From positions 38,208,672 through 38,272,671 of the forward strand of contig OX031063.1 of the NCBI GenBank assembly GCA_943736015.1: a stretch of DNA of 64,000 bases, read 5' to 3'. Shown piece after piece: positions 33,000-45,110 of this stretch; position 1 is the stretch's first letter, and every line of letters begins with the position of its first letter. The position numbers and the translations under genes were made by a program. Under the pieces are notes generated by a model, which was not told the origin of the DNA, searched no databases, and was given only the letters and a program-made list of their open reading frames with translations. The stretch is from Tridacna crocea (lineage: Eukaryota; Mollusca; Bivalvia; Cardiida; Cardiidae).

Positions 33000-33850
33000 T
33001 CAAGCTTCTTGAGTCCCGCTTAGTTGCATAAACGTTAACAGTATATTTTTACTTGCCATATGCCATTCTATTTATGTATCTGTATTATTTAATCATCGTC
33101 ATCACAGACTTATGTTATCATTACTTCTCTTTTTTTTTCATCCGATTACACATTTTTTTTTGTATTATATTATAAGATCACAGATCACAAAATTTTCTTT
33201 CTCATAGTCGTAGAGGCCCTAAAGAGGGAAGTGCAATAACATTTGTATATTTTTATTGATTTGATATTGTATCATGTTTTTGTTCGACGTTTTGAAATGT
33301 CAATAAGTTGAACTTGTGATGAGCTATCTAACAGAAAATGTTTTTCAGTTTCCGCTTTAGAACTGCCAGTTCCATGTATCATGCTTCCAAATCATGATGA
33401 GATCAAATGGTTTAATGAAATATCATTCCGGTCTTTATTTGTACTTGATTTTACAGTTATCTTATTGGCCGACCAGGACGGACAATACTATCCGAAAATT
33501 GTACACCGTTTTCTTTTTAATTTACATCGAAAATCTGTTCAACATTAAGTAGGATTGCGATCGTTAAGTTTGAAACGATACGTTGGCTGGAAATCGACAC
33601 GAATAGAAAGATATTAATAATTTTTGTCGGATGCTGGCAGTTACAGGAAGTTTTTACTTTTTCTCCGTGCTGGCAGTTACTGGAAGTTTTTACTTTTTCT
33701 CCTTCATTTCAAAAAGTGTTCAACAGCCAGGCACTGACGTTTGCAAGATTACTTAATTTCTAAACTATATGTACTTGTTACATGGACACATGAATTACCA
33801 GGTTTTGTAGTTATACTTTGAACCGCTGGACTGGCTGTTATTGGTTTTAC
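33000..33850. other. no gene seen
   Basis: AT-rich and unique apart from the 36-bp duplication. Confidence 0.5.
33631..33702. repeat. 36-bp tandem duplication
   Basis: TGCTGGCAGTTAC(A/T)GGAAG plus TTTTTACTTTTTCTCC, twice. Confidence 0.8.
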
Positions 33851-33855
33851 GGATA

Positions 33856-33912
33856 AAGTAGACCATCATCAGGCTTAACAAAACGCCTAGTCTGATCTTG
33901 GTCCCCTCTGTC
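33856..33912. repeat. PAL-B, worn
   Basis: AGTAGACCATCATCAGGC and CTAGTCTGATCTTGGTCCCC. Confidence 0.4.
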
Positions 33913-33976
33913 TGCTGCCTTGTCACGTGTTTTGACCGAAGTAACCTTGAGAGAGAAAAAAAAAATGGTTGTTTTA

Positions 33977-34205
33977 TTAACTATATACCAAACGACAAAA
34001 TTTTAGACTGGTCCGAATTGAAAGCACTTGCCGATGACAAAATAAATGTAACTCAAAAATTGAAAATTATTTCCAGAAGGGTAGAGAACATTGTGGGAAA
34101 AGGAGAAAATGCTGGTTACCAGCATTTTCTCCTTTTCCCGCAATGTTTTCAAAAGGTTTCTATCTCAGAATCGTAAAACCCACACATTGTTTGGTAAATG
34201 GTTAA
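33977..34205 (+). mobile_element. PAL-A, full copy
   Basis: 229 bp, TTAA at both ends, intact core 34083-34149. Confidence 0.85.
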
Positions 34206-34621
34206 GTAAACGCACAAAGTATTAAACATTAGCCTCGTTGCTGTCTCAATCTAAATGATTCTCGGTAATTTGCTTTTTTTTCTCCTTTTTTTTTTGGTCC
34301 CATCTTTTTATTTTGCTCAGGTATTATTTTTGTACTAGTGGCGAGACTTCAAAGCAATAGAATCAGTATTAGCCGCGTTGATGCTTTCTTTTTTTTTCGT
34401 CAAAGTTGTTTACACATTCTTGCGGTCTCCATTTTTGAGACTTTGACATTTTTTTTTTTAGTTAGTTTATATTTTGTTTTTGCTTTTTTTTCCCCGCTGC
34501 TTTTCTACATAACTTTATATTGCCCCTGAAGCGGATGCTAATGAATTCAGAAATGTTTCTCAGTATACGCATTAAAAATGACCTGTCACCGCTATTCGAC
34601 TGAAATTTTGTTTAAAGCGAC

Positions 34622-34851
34622 TTAAACCGTTACCACACATTCCCTGCTTTTGACGACCCTGTGAAATAAGCCTTTAAAAAACATTATGAGAAAAGGAGAA
34701 AATGCTGGTAACCAGCATTTTCTCCTTTTCCCACAATGTTTTCTACTCCTCACAAAACAAATTTCAAATTTTCAGTCACTTTTATTTTGCACTCTGCAAA
34801 TGCTTTCGATTTGGACAAGTCTTAAATTTTGTCGTTTTGTAAAGAGTTTAA
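34622..34851 (-). mobile_element. PAL-A, full copy
   Basis: 230 bp, TTAA at both ends, core 34677-34743. Confidence 0.85.
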
Positions 34852-34929
34852 AAAACGTAATTTAAACATAGATAGGATCATGTGTTCATACTGTATTCCA
34901 GACCACAAAATTTTACAAGTGGGAAACTG

Positions 34930-35041
34930 ATGACGACAAAAAAGTTTTGGCCCAGGCCAGCTTGCGCGTATTGCGCAAGCTGGCCTGGGCCGAAACTTTT
35001 TGCATATGCATTAAGCCCCCTTTTCACAAAACTTGGCTCAT
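34930..35041. mobile_element. PAL-D, copy
   Basis: Core palindrome 34941-35002, AAAAAGTTTTGGCCCAGGCC and its inverse around CGTATTG, then the family tail GCATTAAGCCCCCTTTTCAC. Non-coding fold-back MITE. Confidence 0.72.
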
Positions 35042-35449
35042 ACTTTTTTGTCTTCTGGTGTAGGTGGAATGTGTAACAGGTGCTACTTTTTTGTCAACAT
35101 TCCCCTTTTTTCTGTGTGTGTATATAAATCCATTGCCCCCTTTTTTCCCCCAAAATTTGTGAAAATCAGTAGAGAAGTAGATTAAAACGAAATGACAATT
35201 TATGAAATGTATCTTTTTGTGTTTTTATTTCGCTCTCTGACTCGTTATTGGATCTTTCGCTAACTCTCACAGAACTTCTTCTGAAGTTTGGTGGTTGAGT
35301 AATATTGTTCTTATTCTGATCAGCAGCATTTTCTCCTTTTGCCACACTGTTTCAAATGTCCATTTCCTGAAGATGATTTTAGACGGAATTGATTGGTCTC
35401 GTATTTCAAACACTGAACAATTCAAAGGAGTGGAAGATTGATAAATTGA

Positions 35450-36027
35450 TTGTACGTTGTTAAACGCCATTTTCAACATTATTTGTAATATCGCGGCGGC
35501 TAGTGCAACTGTCCATGTTTTCCGGAAGATTCTTTTACCAGTACTTCGCACAATATTCTTTTCAAGCCACTGGCTGCTTTTCCACATAACCATCATCGAA
35601 ACAATGATCAGCAGGGAAATAGTAATGAGTCCTGCCGCAATGGGCCCGCTCGGGTGGCTCAGTGGTGAGCGTGTCGGACTCATGACCTGGTGGTTGTGAG
35701 TTCGATACCCGGCTGAGGCGAACTTTCTTTCCGGCGTATTTTCGCCTCTGACCTCTGCTGAAGCATGTGAGAAAAGTAGTCGGTGGCTTTGGAAAGAAAG
35801 TAGTGTTAGTGCCGGTATGAGAAAGCCAGGACACACATGTGCGTCACCGACCGCCATGGTATGACCTTAGCTGTTAAAGTGGCGTTAAACCCCAATACAA
35901 CCAACCAACCAACCTGCCACAATGACTCATCAAACCTAGGAAAGAAATCAGCCAAACTAGGGGTACGGACAAGGGACTCTTTGTTCTCAAGTCCTCTACG
36001 CGACCAGCTGCTCTACTGGGCCCGGCA
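35450..36027 (-). mobile_element. antisense SINE interrupted by the previous element
   Basis: The body (35450-35642) is shared with 40650-40867 (CATTTTCAACATTATTT, CCAGTACTTCGCACAA, CATCGAAACAATGA). The antisense tRNA-like head is on the far side (35925-36027, GACCAGCTGCTCTACTGGGC). The two parts become one SINE when the 35643-35912 insertion is removed. Confidence 0.7.
35643..35912 (+). mobile_element. tRNA-derived SINE inserted in another SINE
   Basis: Complete copy of the 553-type SINE: head GGGTGGCTCAGTGGTGAGC, B box GAGTTCGATACCC, body, ACCGCCATGGTATGACC end and (CCAA)n tail. Flanked by a 12-bp target duplication CCTGCC(G/A)CAATG at 35631-35642 and 35913-35924. Confidence 0.85.
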
Positions 36028-36454
36028 ATGGAGTCAAAGAGCCCCAAAAGAACCAATCTATGAGGGAAGTGGGCCCTATATGAACAGTTTATCAAAATTT
36101 GTCAGGTTGTGTTTAGACATCCGCTATATGCATTTTAGTCATTCAAAAAAAAGGAAAGACGCTCTTTCACAGTATTAATTCATATTATTTACAATGTTTT
36201 TGATGTAAAATTGTGAAACACGACACCTTATTTCCTCTCTGAAGAGTGCTATCGCCTTCTTTCTATTCACTTAATTGAATTTAAACCAGAAAAAAAGGAA
36301 CAAAAAGGATGTAAAAGTCACATTTATAAAGAGACAATTAAGAGAATCTGTTAACGGAGTAAGAAGTATGTAAAAAATACAACCTTGAGTTACTTTGATC
36401 TTACCTTTTAACTTTCGTTTATCACTATTTACGATCTACTTTCATTTTGATGTA

Positions 36455-36590
36455 TGTCATGTGAAAAGGGGGTTTAATGCATCTGCAAAAAGTATCGACC
36501 CAGGTCAGCCTGCGCGGACAGCGCAGGCTGACCTGTGTCGATACTTTTTGCTACTCATCATTTTGTGTTTCGTCCATTCCTCATTTATCA
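36455..36590. mobile_element. PAL-D, copy
   Basis: CATGTGAAAAGGGGGTTTAA tail on the left, then palindrome AAAAAGTATCGACCCAGGTC around GCGCGGACAGCGC. Confidence 0.75.
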
Positions 36591-36599
36591 TGTTTGTCT

Positions 36600-37150
36600 T
36601 ATGATGTTGCACATGTATGTTATTTTCACCCCGCATTATTATTTACTAAGTAAGTGCGCCCAATATGACCTTAGTTGTCGACTGGCCTTAAAACGCTATT
36701 CATTCTTTTCATTCTACTTTTTGTTACTGGTTAATTTTCTGCGTTTCCGAGGCCCAGTCTACCTCATGATTCGGTAACATATGAAACAAAACAGATTTTA
36801 TGAATCCACGATTCTATGATGACTTGTAAGATATGATGGATGACGAAGACATATTAAACCCGCTTTTCGAAGAGCATGACTTTTACAGAAATGGACCCCG
36901 AAATACCATCGCTATATACCGGTAGCCGGGAAGGAACTAAGCTATAGAATCAACCAGTGACCACAGGAAATTGTTTTGTGAGAAACTTACCTTAACAATA
37001 GCCTGTGAATGTGGCACCAAGTCGGTGTTAAAAGCTCAACAGAGCTTATGTTACTTTGTTATTGTCCCCGACTTTGTAAATAAAATTTACTTGACTTGAC
37101 TTGACTTGACTTGGTGCAGCCACGAGTGAGAATATTACCGATGGTGTTCC
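36600..37150. other. no gene; PAL-D-like tail remnants
   Basis: CTCATGATTCGGTAAC..TGAATCCACGATTCTATG (36765-36825) is shared with 40238-40300, so it is a dispersed repeat remnant. Confidence 0.4.
37092..37116. repeat. (ACTTG)n microsatellite
   Basis: Five-base unit repeated about five times. Confidence 0.85.
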
Positions 37151-37153
37151 CGA

Positions 37154-37487
37154 GATGAAATAAATTTAGATCTTTCACCGAAAACAAAAGTATATTCTAT
37201 TGATTTCAAGCTTTTAACCCTTTCTTTGGGGAGCTTTATCAAAATCCAGTACAGTTCTTTTACGTTATTCTCCATGGCGTACCCCTCCCGCATAGCAACG
37301 CATTACAATATTACGTCAGGCGCGAGAAAATTAATGTAAGGTAAATGACGTCATATTTCCCATCTGGTTGTGTGGCACGTGCAATTTACCTAGGCAACAA
37401 GAACGTGAAAATCGGTATTTTCATCGGTGGTACCAGTGTCGAAAAATATTTATAGTGCAATTTCTCGATATCCTACCAGAAAGCATG
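37154..37487 (+). repeat. repeat K, copy 1
   Basis: About 330 bp present again in opposite orientation at 41100-41440. Shared landmarks: ATGACGTCATATTTCCCATC, CAATTTACCTAGGCAACAAG and GATATCC..CCAGAAAGCATG. Probably a dispersed element. Confidence 0.7.
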
Positions 37488-37680
37488 GAATAAATAGGGG
37501 ATATTCATTCAGTTCCCTTTTGCCGGAGCAGGGTCCATCTTTTTTCTCTCTTGGTTGAATACTGATTATGCAGGAAGCTCAAAAAGGCTTAGAAAAAGTT
37601 TTGCGCTCGAAGTTACGGTGTGAAAAAAAAAAACTCACACCAGCAAAGTGTCGATAAAATCAGGGGCCGCCAGGATCTAT

Positions 37681-37942
37681 ATGCTTGCAATAAGCTAAAA
37701 GGGGCATTCGGACAATTGCGTAAAGTGTCGTCTTGGATTAGCCTGCGCAGTCCGCGCAGGCTAGTCGAAGACGGCACTTTACGACTACATTAGATTTTGT
37801 GCTACAATAGACTTGCGGAAGATAGAAAAGTACATAAATTCGGAAAGTATCGTTTCGGATTAGCATACGCTGACTGCGACGGCTGATCCGAGACGACACT
37901 TTACGTAAATGTCCGAATGGCCATTTTCGCGTGTTGCTGGCT
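37681..37942. mobile_element. PAL-C, full copy
   Basis: TGCTTGCAATAAGC start and CGCGTGTTGCTGGC end; first GC palindrome AGCCTGCGCAGTCCGCGC is intact, the second worn. Confidence 0.75.
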
Positions 37943-38349
37943 GTTATATCAGTTTTGCCGTTGAAAACGGGGTGAAAAATTAAAAACAAGACTTAGCGAT
38001 ATAAGGGTAAAATTCACAAACTGAGGCTGTATTTTCCCACACTATACCACTGTCATGAAAACATTGTCCCGTTATGTTTTATGGCAATTTCACGAGGACA
38101 GCATGAAAGACAAGCATTTATCATAAAAACGAAAGTGTACAATTTCATACCGCTGAAAAAAAAATAGATACATAATAATAAAAATAACCCCTAAAATCGC
38201 TTCTCATCTTATCTTCTATGAAACAGGTGTACGTTTCTATGATGGGCAAGGCTCTAATATACGCTTGCCTCTTCATCTATTATAATCTTTATCCTGACGA
38301 AGAAAAAATGAAACATTCAGACCGATGTCAAAAATCCAAATTTTACTGT

Positions 38350-38584
38350 TTAAACCTTTACCAAACAATCCATACTTTTAAGACCCCTGTGAAAGAAGCC
38401 TTTTGAAAACATTGTTAGAAAAAGAGAAAATGCTGCATGGTAACCAGCATTTTCTCCTTTTCCCACAATTTTTTTAACCCTTCCGAAAATAATTTCAATT
38501 TTTGTGTTTCGTTTATTTTGTCGTCTGCAAATGCTTTCAATTTGGACCAGTCTAAACTGATTATGTCGTTTGGTAAAGGGTGAA
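38350..38584 (-). mobile_element. PAL-A, full copy
   Basis: TTAA on the left, right site mutated to TGAA. A short insertion (GCATG) widens the palindrome centre. Confidence 0.82.
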
Positions 38585-38617
38585 AGGTATATTTGGAGGA
38601 GTTTTATATCTAGTTAT

Positions 38618-38683
38618 CGGACAGTGTAGATCAAAGATCAGACTGCACGTTCTGTGCAGTCTGATCTTGATCTACGCTGTCCG
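38618..38683. repeat. PAL-B
   Basis: 66 bp from CGGACAGTGTAG to CTACGCTGTCCG, tail GATCAGGGAGTCGGGCTTAG. Confidence 0.75.
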
Positions 38684-38787
38684 CAAAAGATCAGGGAGTC
38701 GGGCTTAGCAACCCAGGGGATATTAGAAAAACACCTCCAAAATTGATAAATAGATTAAACTGGCTAACCTCTGTGAAAAGGAGGGGG

Positions 38788-38788
<1 letters not shown>

Positions 38789-38832
<44 letters not shown>
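38789..38832. repeat. (AG)n microsatellite
   Basis: Follows a G-run; precedes element J. Confidence 0.9.
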
Positions 38833-38838
<6 letters not shown>

Positions 38839-38895
38839 CGGCTCAGTGCGTCTCCATAAAGGCGTCGATCCATGGCAGCCTGCGCAGTCAGGGCA

Positions 38896-40183
38896 AGCTG
38901 TGTTGGATCATATTTGTAACAAATCATATATGTAACACCTGTTACATATATGATCACATATGTAACATGTGTTACATATATGACTCGGAAATCAAGCATA
39001 AATGTAACATATTTTGTGACGAATATGATCGATGCCGGTTTTTGATGTGACATGAAATCACATATGTCACAGGTCAATTTTGATTTAAAAACAGTACAAA
39101 AGAATGCATATTTACATCTGAAACACATTTGTAGCAGGTTTTTATTCACCAGATGGGCCAATATCTTGATACTGATTTGTTGTGTCACTTTGTCCATCGT
39201 CGTCATCGGCGGTGACGTCGACGTCACTCTTTCGCGTCCGCTCCATATTTCCTCAACTCTTTAAAGGATATTCATGAATATAATGTCCGGTATCGTGGCT
39301 GCTCTCTGTTTATATATATAAACATATATATATGGGCCACAACGTGAGAAAATGTACCTTCGGACAATTGGTGAGTATTTGATAAACAACGTTATTTTGA
39401 ATGTATAATATTTCTGGAGTATGTTGGTCTTTATTTGAACAGATTATTCAGGTTATTTTGTGAGTTATGACCAATTTACTATATGAACCCTACAAACGTC
39501 ATTTACCTGAAAAATGAAGTCAAAGTTGCGTAATGCATTTCTGCGTGTTAGTAGAACCTACAAAACTCGATGCATTTGCTTAAAACTGTTTAAGCATTGA
39601 TCAAACCCCGTATTGTTACGGCAATATGTTGAAATTATTTTGTGTATTTTATTGCGATGTGGTTGCTATGGTTACCTTTTAACGATAGATATAGGAAAAT
39701 ATATAAAATGGGCTGAGACAAGGGCAGATAACTCCAAGTATTGAAATAAATATGTTTTAAAACTCATTCAGTTGAAAGATTACAATTACAGTGATATTTT
39801 TAAAACATCTATATTACATGATTTTTCCTCTTTTTGCAGCTTTCTACTAGTGATGACAGAATGTCCGAAGGTACATTTTGTCACGTTGAGGTTCATGCGT
39901 TTGTGTGTGGGGGTGGGTGTGTGTGTGTGTGTGTGATTACACACATGTGTTACATATGTGATCATATATGTGTTACATATGTGATCATATATGTAACACA
40001 TGTTACATTTGTGATCATATATGTAACACATAGACAACTAAACCTGTTACATATATGCTTCTCATGTCAACCCCCATTTCGGACAAACACATTTGTAACA
40101 CACTTTATCTGTTACGAATGTGATCATGTACGTAACAAATGTGTTACATATATGATTTGTTACAAATATGATCCAACAAAGCT
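38896..40183. mobile_element. 1.3-kb element with long inverted termini (element J)
   Basis: The left end AGCTGTGTTGGATCATATTT and the right end's reverse complement AGCTTTGTTGGATCATATTT match and continue for roughly 70-100 bp. Both subterminal regions repeat GTTACATAT / ATATGTAAC many times (38911-39070 and 39935-40180). The interior has no transposase. Non-autonomous DNA transposon by structure; superfamily unknown. Confidence 0.65.
39906..39935. repeat. (GT)n microsatellite
   Basis: Inside element J, next to its ATATGTAAC repeats. Confidence 0.85.
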
Positions 40184-40423
40184 GACATGGGACAAATGTT
40201 TTTGTCACTTATTTTCTGCATGTCCAAATATGACTTGACCTCATGATTCAGTAAATTGACAAAAAAGATATGGCTTTTATTGATCCACGACTGTTATGTG
40301 AAAAAGGAGATGAATCAGGCCCCATTTTGTTAAAGCATAGTCTAAATGTAAATTTCCAACTCAAAATAAAACCGTCATATTCAGATTCAAAAAGTTATTT
40401 ACGCGGAAAAATCTGAAGATATC

Positions 40424-40502
40424 GGACTGTGGAGATTCAAGATCAGACTGCATGTTCTGTGCAGTCTGGTCTTGGTCTACATAGATCAGTCTGGTCTTGA
40501 GC
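40424..40502. repeat. PAL-B, one arm partly repeated
   Basis: ATCGGACTGTGGAGATTCAAG arm; the second arm's CAGTCTGGTCTTG occurs twice. Confidence 0.6.
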
Positions 40503-40649
40503 TATATACGAGTAGGCCGCAAACACAAACCGAGTAACGCATAAATCAGTCGAGGGATTCAAGTACAGAATCTTTAAAAAAAAAAAAAGAGAAACTGACA
40601 CTTTCCATTAACTCGCCGCCTATATAAGGACATATCTCGGACCTGATTT

Positions 40650-40960
40650 ATTGTATGGTCGCCGTTTTCAACATTATTTCAGTTATATCGCAGCGGCCAG
40701 TGCACCTATCCATGCGTTCCTGGAGTTTCTGTTACCAGTACTTCGCACAATTTTCTTTCCAAGCTACTAGCTGCTTTCCCACTTGATCATCGTCGAAACA
40801 ATGAGCAGCAGTAGGAGAGGAATGAATCCTGCTTCAATGACTATATCATCACTCCTCGGAAAGATATTCGGCGAGCCAGGATTCGTAGCCAGGGACCGAA
40901 CCCCGGACCCCGTGCTCTCAGGCCCTGCACGTTACCGACTGAGCTCCCAGGGCTCGGTGA
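40650..40960 (-). mobile_element. antisense tRNA-derived SINE, uninterrupted
   Basis: Body shared with 35450-35642; minus-strand head 40868-40957 reads CCTGGGAGCTCAGTCGGTAA with B-box-like GGGGTTCGGTCCC. Confidence 0.75.
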
Positions 40961-41099
40961 TCTTGATTCTACATAACTCCCCAAAAAACCGGAAAATATA
41001 AAATGGAAGAGACATTGCAGTCTAAGTATCTTTTTACTGATAATAATTTGTTGGTCAGTCTGTTCCTCAAACTGATTTCGGATATAACACGTTTTACTT

Positions 41100-41440
41100 C
41101 ATGCTTTCCGGTAGGATATCGAGAAATAGCAGTGAAAATATTTTTCGATATTACACGGGTACGACCAGTGAAAATACCGATTTTCATGTTCTTGTTGCCT
41201 AGGTAAATTGCGCGTGTCTCACAACCAGATGGGAAATATGACGTCATTTACCTTACATTTCTCGCACTTGACGTAATATTGTAATGCGTTGGTATGGAGA
41301 AGGGGTACGCCAAGGGGAATAACGGAAAAGAACAGTACTGGATTTTGATATTTAAAGGTCCTCGCAGAAAGGGTTAAAAGCATGAAATAAATAGAATATT
41401 TGTTTTTTTTTTCGGTGAAAGATCGAAATTTATTTCATCG
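41100..41440 (-). repeat. repeat K, copy 2 (inverted)
   Basis: Reverse complement of copy 1, ending TTTTCGGTGAAAGATC. A second, truncated start of the element follows (AAATTTAGATCTTTCACC, 41452-41480). Confidence 0.7.
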
Positions 41441-41704
41441 AGTGAACATAAATTTAGATCTTTCACCAAAAAATACAAACATCTTCTATAGCTTTTCAAA
41501 GAGGGCTGAGGGAGTGGGAACAGTAAACTACCGCTAAATGTTTCTTTTGCAAATCTGCCACCTTTGTGATACTCTATTTATCAAATAACGTTATATTCTT
41601 TTCACCCTTAAATTGCTAAATAAGTGAAATGAACTTTCAAGACAATAGTAAGAAACAGTATTTAACGATTTCAAAGATGTATTTTGGGGGAAGGTATATA
41701 TTAT

Positions 41705-41770
41705 CGGACAATGTAGATGCAAGATCAGGCTGCACGTTGTGTGCAGTCTGATCTTCATCTACACTGTCCG
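41705..41770. repeat. PAL-B
   Basis: 66 bp CGGACAATGTAG...CTACACTGTCCG, tail GGTCAGTGAGTCGCGCTTAA. Confidence 0.75.
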
Positions 41771-41900
41771 TAAAAGGTCAGTGAGTCGCGCTTAACAGCC
41801 CAAGGATTAAAAAGGCGTATGCCGAAATATTGTTATACAGAGTTACTCGTGATGTATTATTTTCTTATTTTACCTGCTGAAAAGTTTATTACTATAATAA

Positions 41901-42028
41901 TGGCTTGCGACACGCCAAAAAGGGCATTCGGATATTTGCGTAAAGTGTCGATTCGGATTAGCCTACGCAGTCCGCGCAGGCTAATCCGAAACGACACTTT
42001 CCGTTTTTATGTAATTTTCTGTTTAGTA
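41901..42028. mobile_element. PAL-C, left half
   Basis: GGCTTGCGACACGCC to TTTTATGTAATTTTCTG, with one GC palindrome. Confidence 0.7.
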
Positions 42029-42029
42029 T

Positions 42030-42510
42030 CAGTAGAAATACCTTTGAACTGAATACAATTCGTGATGTACGTCGTTATATCAATATAAGCGGATTTTTTT
42101 AAACTATATATACCTTGATCAAAGACGATTTCTCAGAAACGAGCATGGTAATACATATTTTCTGTACTGTAATCTCCTAGAGACATGATGAGTTTTCTAT
42201 GTGCAAAGTTGTTTTTTTTTTGTTTTTTTTTTTAAATCTGTGTTCGAAAAAAAATGTTATCTATGTCGTTAATTCAAGAATTGGAAATCACCGTGTTACA
42301 TTTCCAGTATAAAAAATGGTAATTACCAATCGCATATTTGAACTTACAATTTGCAAATTTAGGAAAGCATGTATATATGACCATGCCAATATGATATTCC
42401 TTTGAAATACGGCCTATACGACAAAAAAACCCAAAACGAAAATGCAAGACTATTGCGTAAATGGCCCGATCAAATTGGCTGCTGCTGCACGGTGTAAATA
42501 CTAGATGAGT
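42030..42510. other. no feature seen
   Basis: AT-rich, with T- and A-runs only. Confidence 0.5.
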
Positions 42511-42513
42511 CTT

Positions 42514-42758
42514 TTAACCCATTACCACACAACCCCTACTTTTGACACCCCTGAGAAAGAAGCCTTTTGAAAACACTGTAGGGAAGAAAACACTGTGTGA
42601 AAAGGAGAAAATGCTGGTTATCAGCATTTTCTCCTTTTCCCACAGTGTTTTCTTCCCTTCCCAGAACAAATTTCAATTTTCCATTTACCTTTATTTTGTC
42701 GTCTGCAAATGCTTTCAATTCGAACCAGTCTAGAATTTTGTCGTGTGGTAAAGAGGTA
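42514..42758 (-). mobile_element. PAL-A, copy with duplicated arm start
   Basis: TTAACCCATTACCACACAAC left end. GAAAACACTGT occurs twice before the core (42567 and 42585). Right TTAA lost. Confidence 0.75.
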
Positions 42759-42759
42759 T

Positions 42760-44129
42760 GCCGTTAACTTAGAATATTTCACTGAATTTCTTTTTCCTAA
42801 TGGCTCGGAACAAAAACGGCAGTCCCCGACCAGGTAATAGGATCTATTTGAAATCACCGAGTAAAAAACATTACATGACAAGCCATGCTCAGTTTGCCAT
42901 TGTTTGATGCTCAACCAGGGTGCATTACTACCACCAAAAAATGTATTTCTTACGATTAAGAGTGGACCTGTCAGACATGGCGTGGAATAAACACTTCATA
43001 TCTCGACAGTACGATCTTTGTAATGCAAATAATATAGCCTGCATGCCTTCAAAAGAACTGTGAAAATAACATTGTTGCACCCCACAAACAATGTACGTCT
43101 AACTTTTAGCCGAGATGTATTCTACCATTTCATTTTGTCAAACCAAAGTGTATTATAGCATCAATAAAATGTATCACTACGCGATTGAAAGTAGGTCTTT
43201 TGCGCATGGTTCGGGGTATTTCTTTTCATACCAGCAATGTATTTCCAGCAATGCAAGTTTTCAGCAACAAGGCATGAACAATCTATACTGAAATATGTAA
43301 CAGATCACCCGAGTACGCAAAGCTTTTTTTAATATACTGAAGTTGAGCAGACGTCTTTTCCTCTTTTCACAACATTTCGACTGAAGGCAAAACTGCACGT
43401 AACGAGCAGTTTCTCCTTTATCCACAATGTTCTCACTTGTTTTCACCTGTTGAAGCTGATTTTACTTTCAGTATCTCCTATGGTATTCCTGAAGTCGTCT
43501 CGTACAAATGCGTTAAAACAGGTAATGAATTTTAGAGATGTCAGTTAAAAAAAAAAAACAACGCTACATCTATGAGATAAAATAGACAGTAATAAATTAT
43601 CTTTACTGGTGAAAATAAAAGAAAATCGATTCCTTTTCGTTAAAACGCGTAATCTGATCTAACCGCAAACAAAACACAATAGATGGGGTAGAACGATGAA
43701 AATGTTCGCGTTTTACTGTTGCTACATTCCGTTTTTGTAATTTAATGAGGCGGTTTGGTGATATACGGTACGACGATAACGATTTATTCAGGTTTGGTCA
43801 TTCGTGAAGAATTTGTCCAACCCGTTTTATTGTAAGGAAAGGAAAAGAAAATAACGGTCAGAATCGCTTTACTTGTATTACAAGTTTTCTTTTCTAAAAC
43901 TAACACCGTTCGATGTTTATCTGAATCAAACTAACTGATACAGTATATGTACCGATGTACAGTTACACTTCATTTTCAAACTTTTTCTTTTTCAGATTCA
44001 AAAAACAGAAGATTAGACAATCCATCAATATTTGAATATCCATTATATCAATTTAATCACCCTTAATTGGTTGTCCATTTTCGCATGTAACGAATACTCG
44101 TATTTTTCTTATACGACGCACTGTATCCA
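42760..44129. other. no gene seen
   Basis: Unique-looking apart from the PAL-A core fragment at 43374-43445. Confidence 0.5.
43374..43445 (-). mobile_element. PAL-A core fragment
   Basis: AACTGCACGTAACGAGCAGTTTCTCC with flanking ACAATGTTCTC. Confidence 0.4.
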
Positions 44130-44349
44130 AAGCTTTGGCCCGGCCCCTATACGCCAACCATTCTTAAGAACTTTCTTGGTCTTATTCTCCATAATTTTCT
44201 ACATTTGTAAATAACACAACTCCTGATTGGCTAAACCATTCGGTTTAGCCAATCAGAAGTTATGTTACTTACAAATTTAGAAAACCTTGCAGAATAAGAC
44301 TGAGAGTATTCTCAAGAATGGTTGGTGAATAGGGGTCTTGCAGGGCTGA
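44130..44349. mobile_element. PAL-E, ~215-bp fold-back
   Basis: Two ~105-bp arms meet at TGATTGGCTAAACCATTCGG/TTTAGCCAATCA. Outer arm parts: GCCAACCATTCTTAAGAAC and TTCTCAAGAATGGTTGG. No open frame of note; fold-back element. Confidence 0.75.
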
Positions 44350-44884
44350 AATGGAAACCATCTAGCGGCCAAAAAGTATGAACTTCCGTGGTAAAATCGC
44401 AGGAACATTTTATTGATACCATTTATAGTTGTGGACATCATTACGAGTCCTTTTACATTAGGATATCATAGGATAGTTACACTTTGAAACCTTGGGGGGA
44501 AAAGGTAGAAAAAAATCACAGTGAATATTGACAAGATGTCAATGTTTCCGTTAAATGTCTTCTTTCATACATTGTACAATGTGGAGTAAACATAGAGGAT
44601 TACAATAGTCCTTTGACTCCCCACCCTAGTTAGAAGATCTAGACCCCTGCGCGGAAAAAAGACATTCTTCAGGGAAGTATAACAATCAAAGTTTCTTGGT
44701 ATCAGACAAGAAAATCGCTAAAGCTATCCCCGGATTCAATAGTAACTGACGGAGGGTAATGTAGGTGAAACCTTTTAGAAGAAATCCGGTAATGTTGCCT
44801 AGATGACCACCATTGCTGAATTCATAAAAAAAAAAAATAGAAAAATGTTCCCTTCCAGAACCGAGAAAAAGTGTCATAGAAACC

Positions 44885-45110
44885 CAGGCTTGTATTCAAA
44901 CATATTCTTAAAATCATTCTTAGCCTTGTTTTTAAAAAAAATGTCTCCATTGACAGTAACAGAAGTCTTGATTGGCTATACCAAATTGTTAGAATGGTCG
45001 GTGAATATAGACCAATGTAATAATAATCAGAAGTAGGTCTAATACTGCTCATATTTTCTTGAAATATATGATCAAGAAAATATGAGCAGTGCTGCAAGGT
45101 CCAAGATTTC
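44885..45110. repeat. PAL-E-like remnant and small palindrome
   Basis: CCCAGGCTTGTATTCAAACAT and TTGATTGGCTATACC resemble PAL-E outer and inner parts. 45048-45087 is a palindrome (CTGCTCATATTTTCTTGA / inverse). Confidence 0.4.

Noticed and set aside
35267..35857. 196-codon minus-strand frame at 35.3-35.9 kb as a gene
   Set aside because: It lies across two nested SINEs and a PAL-A fragment.
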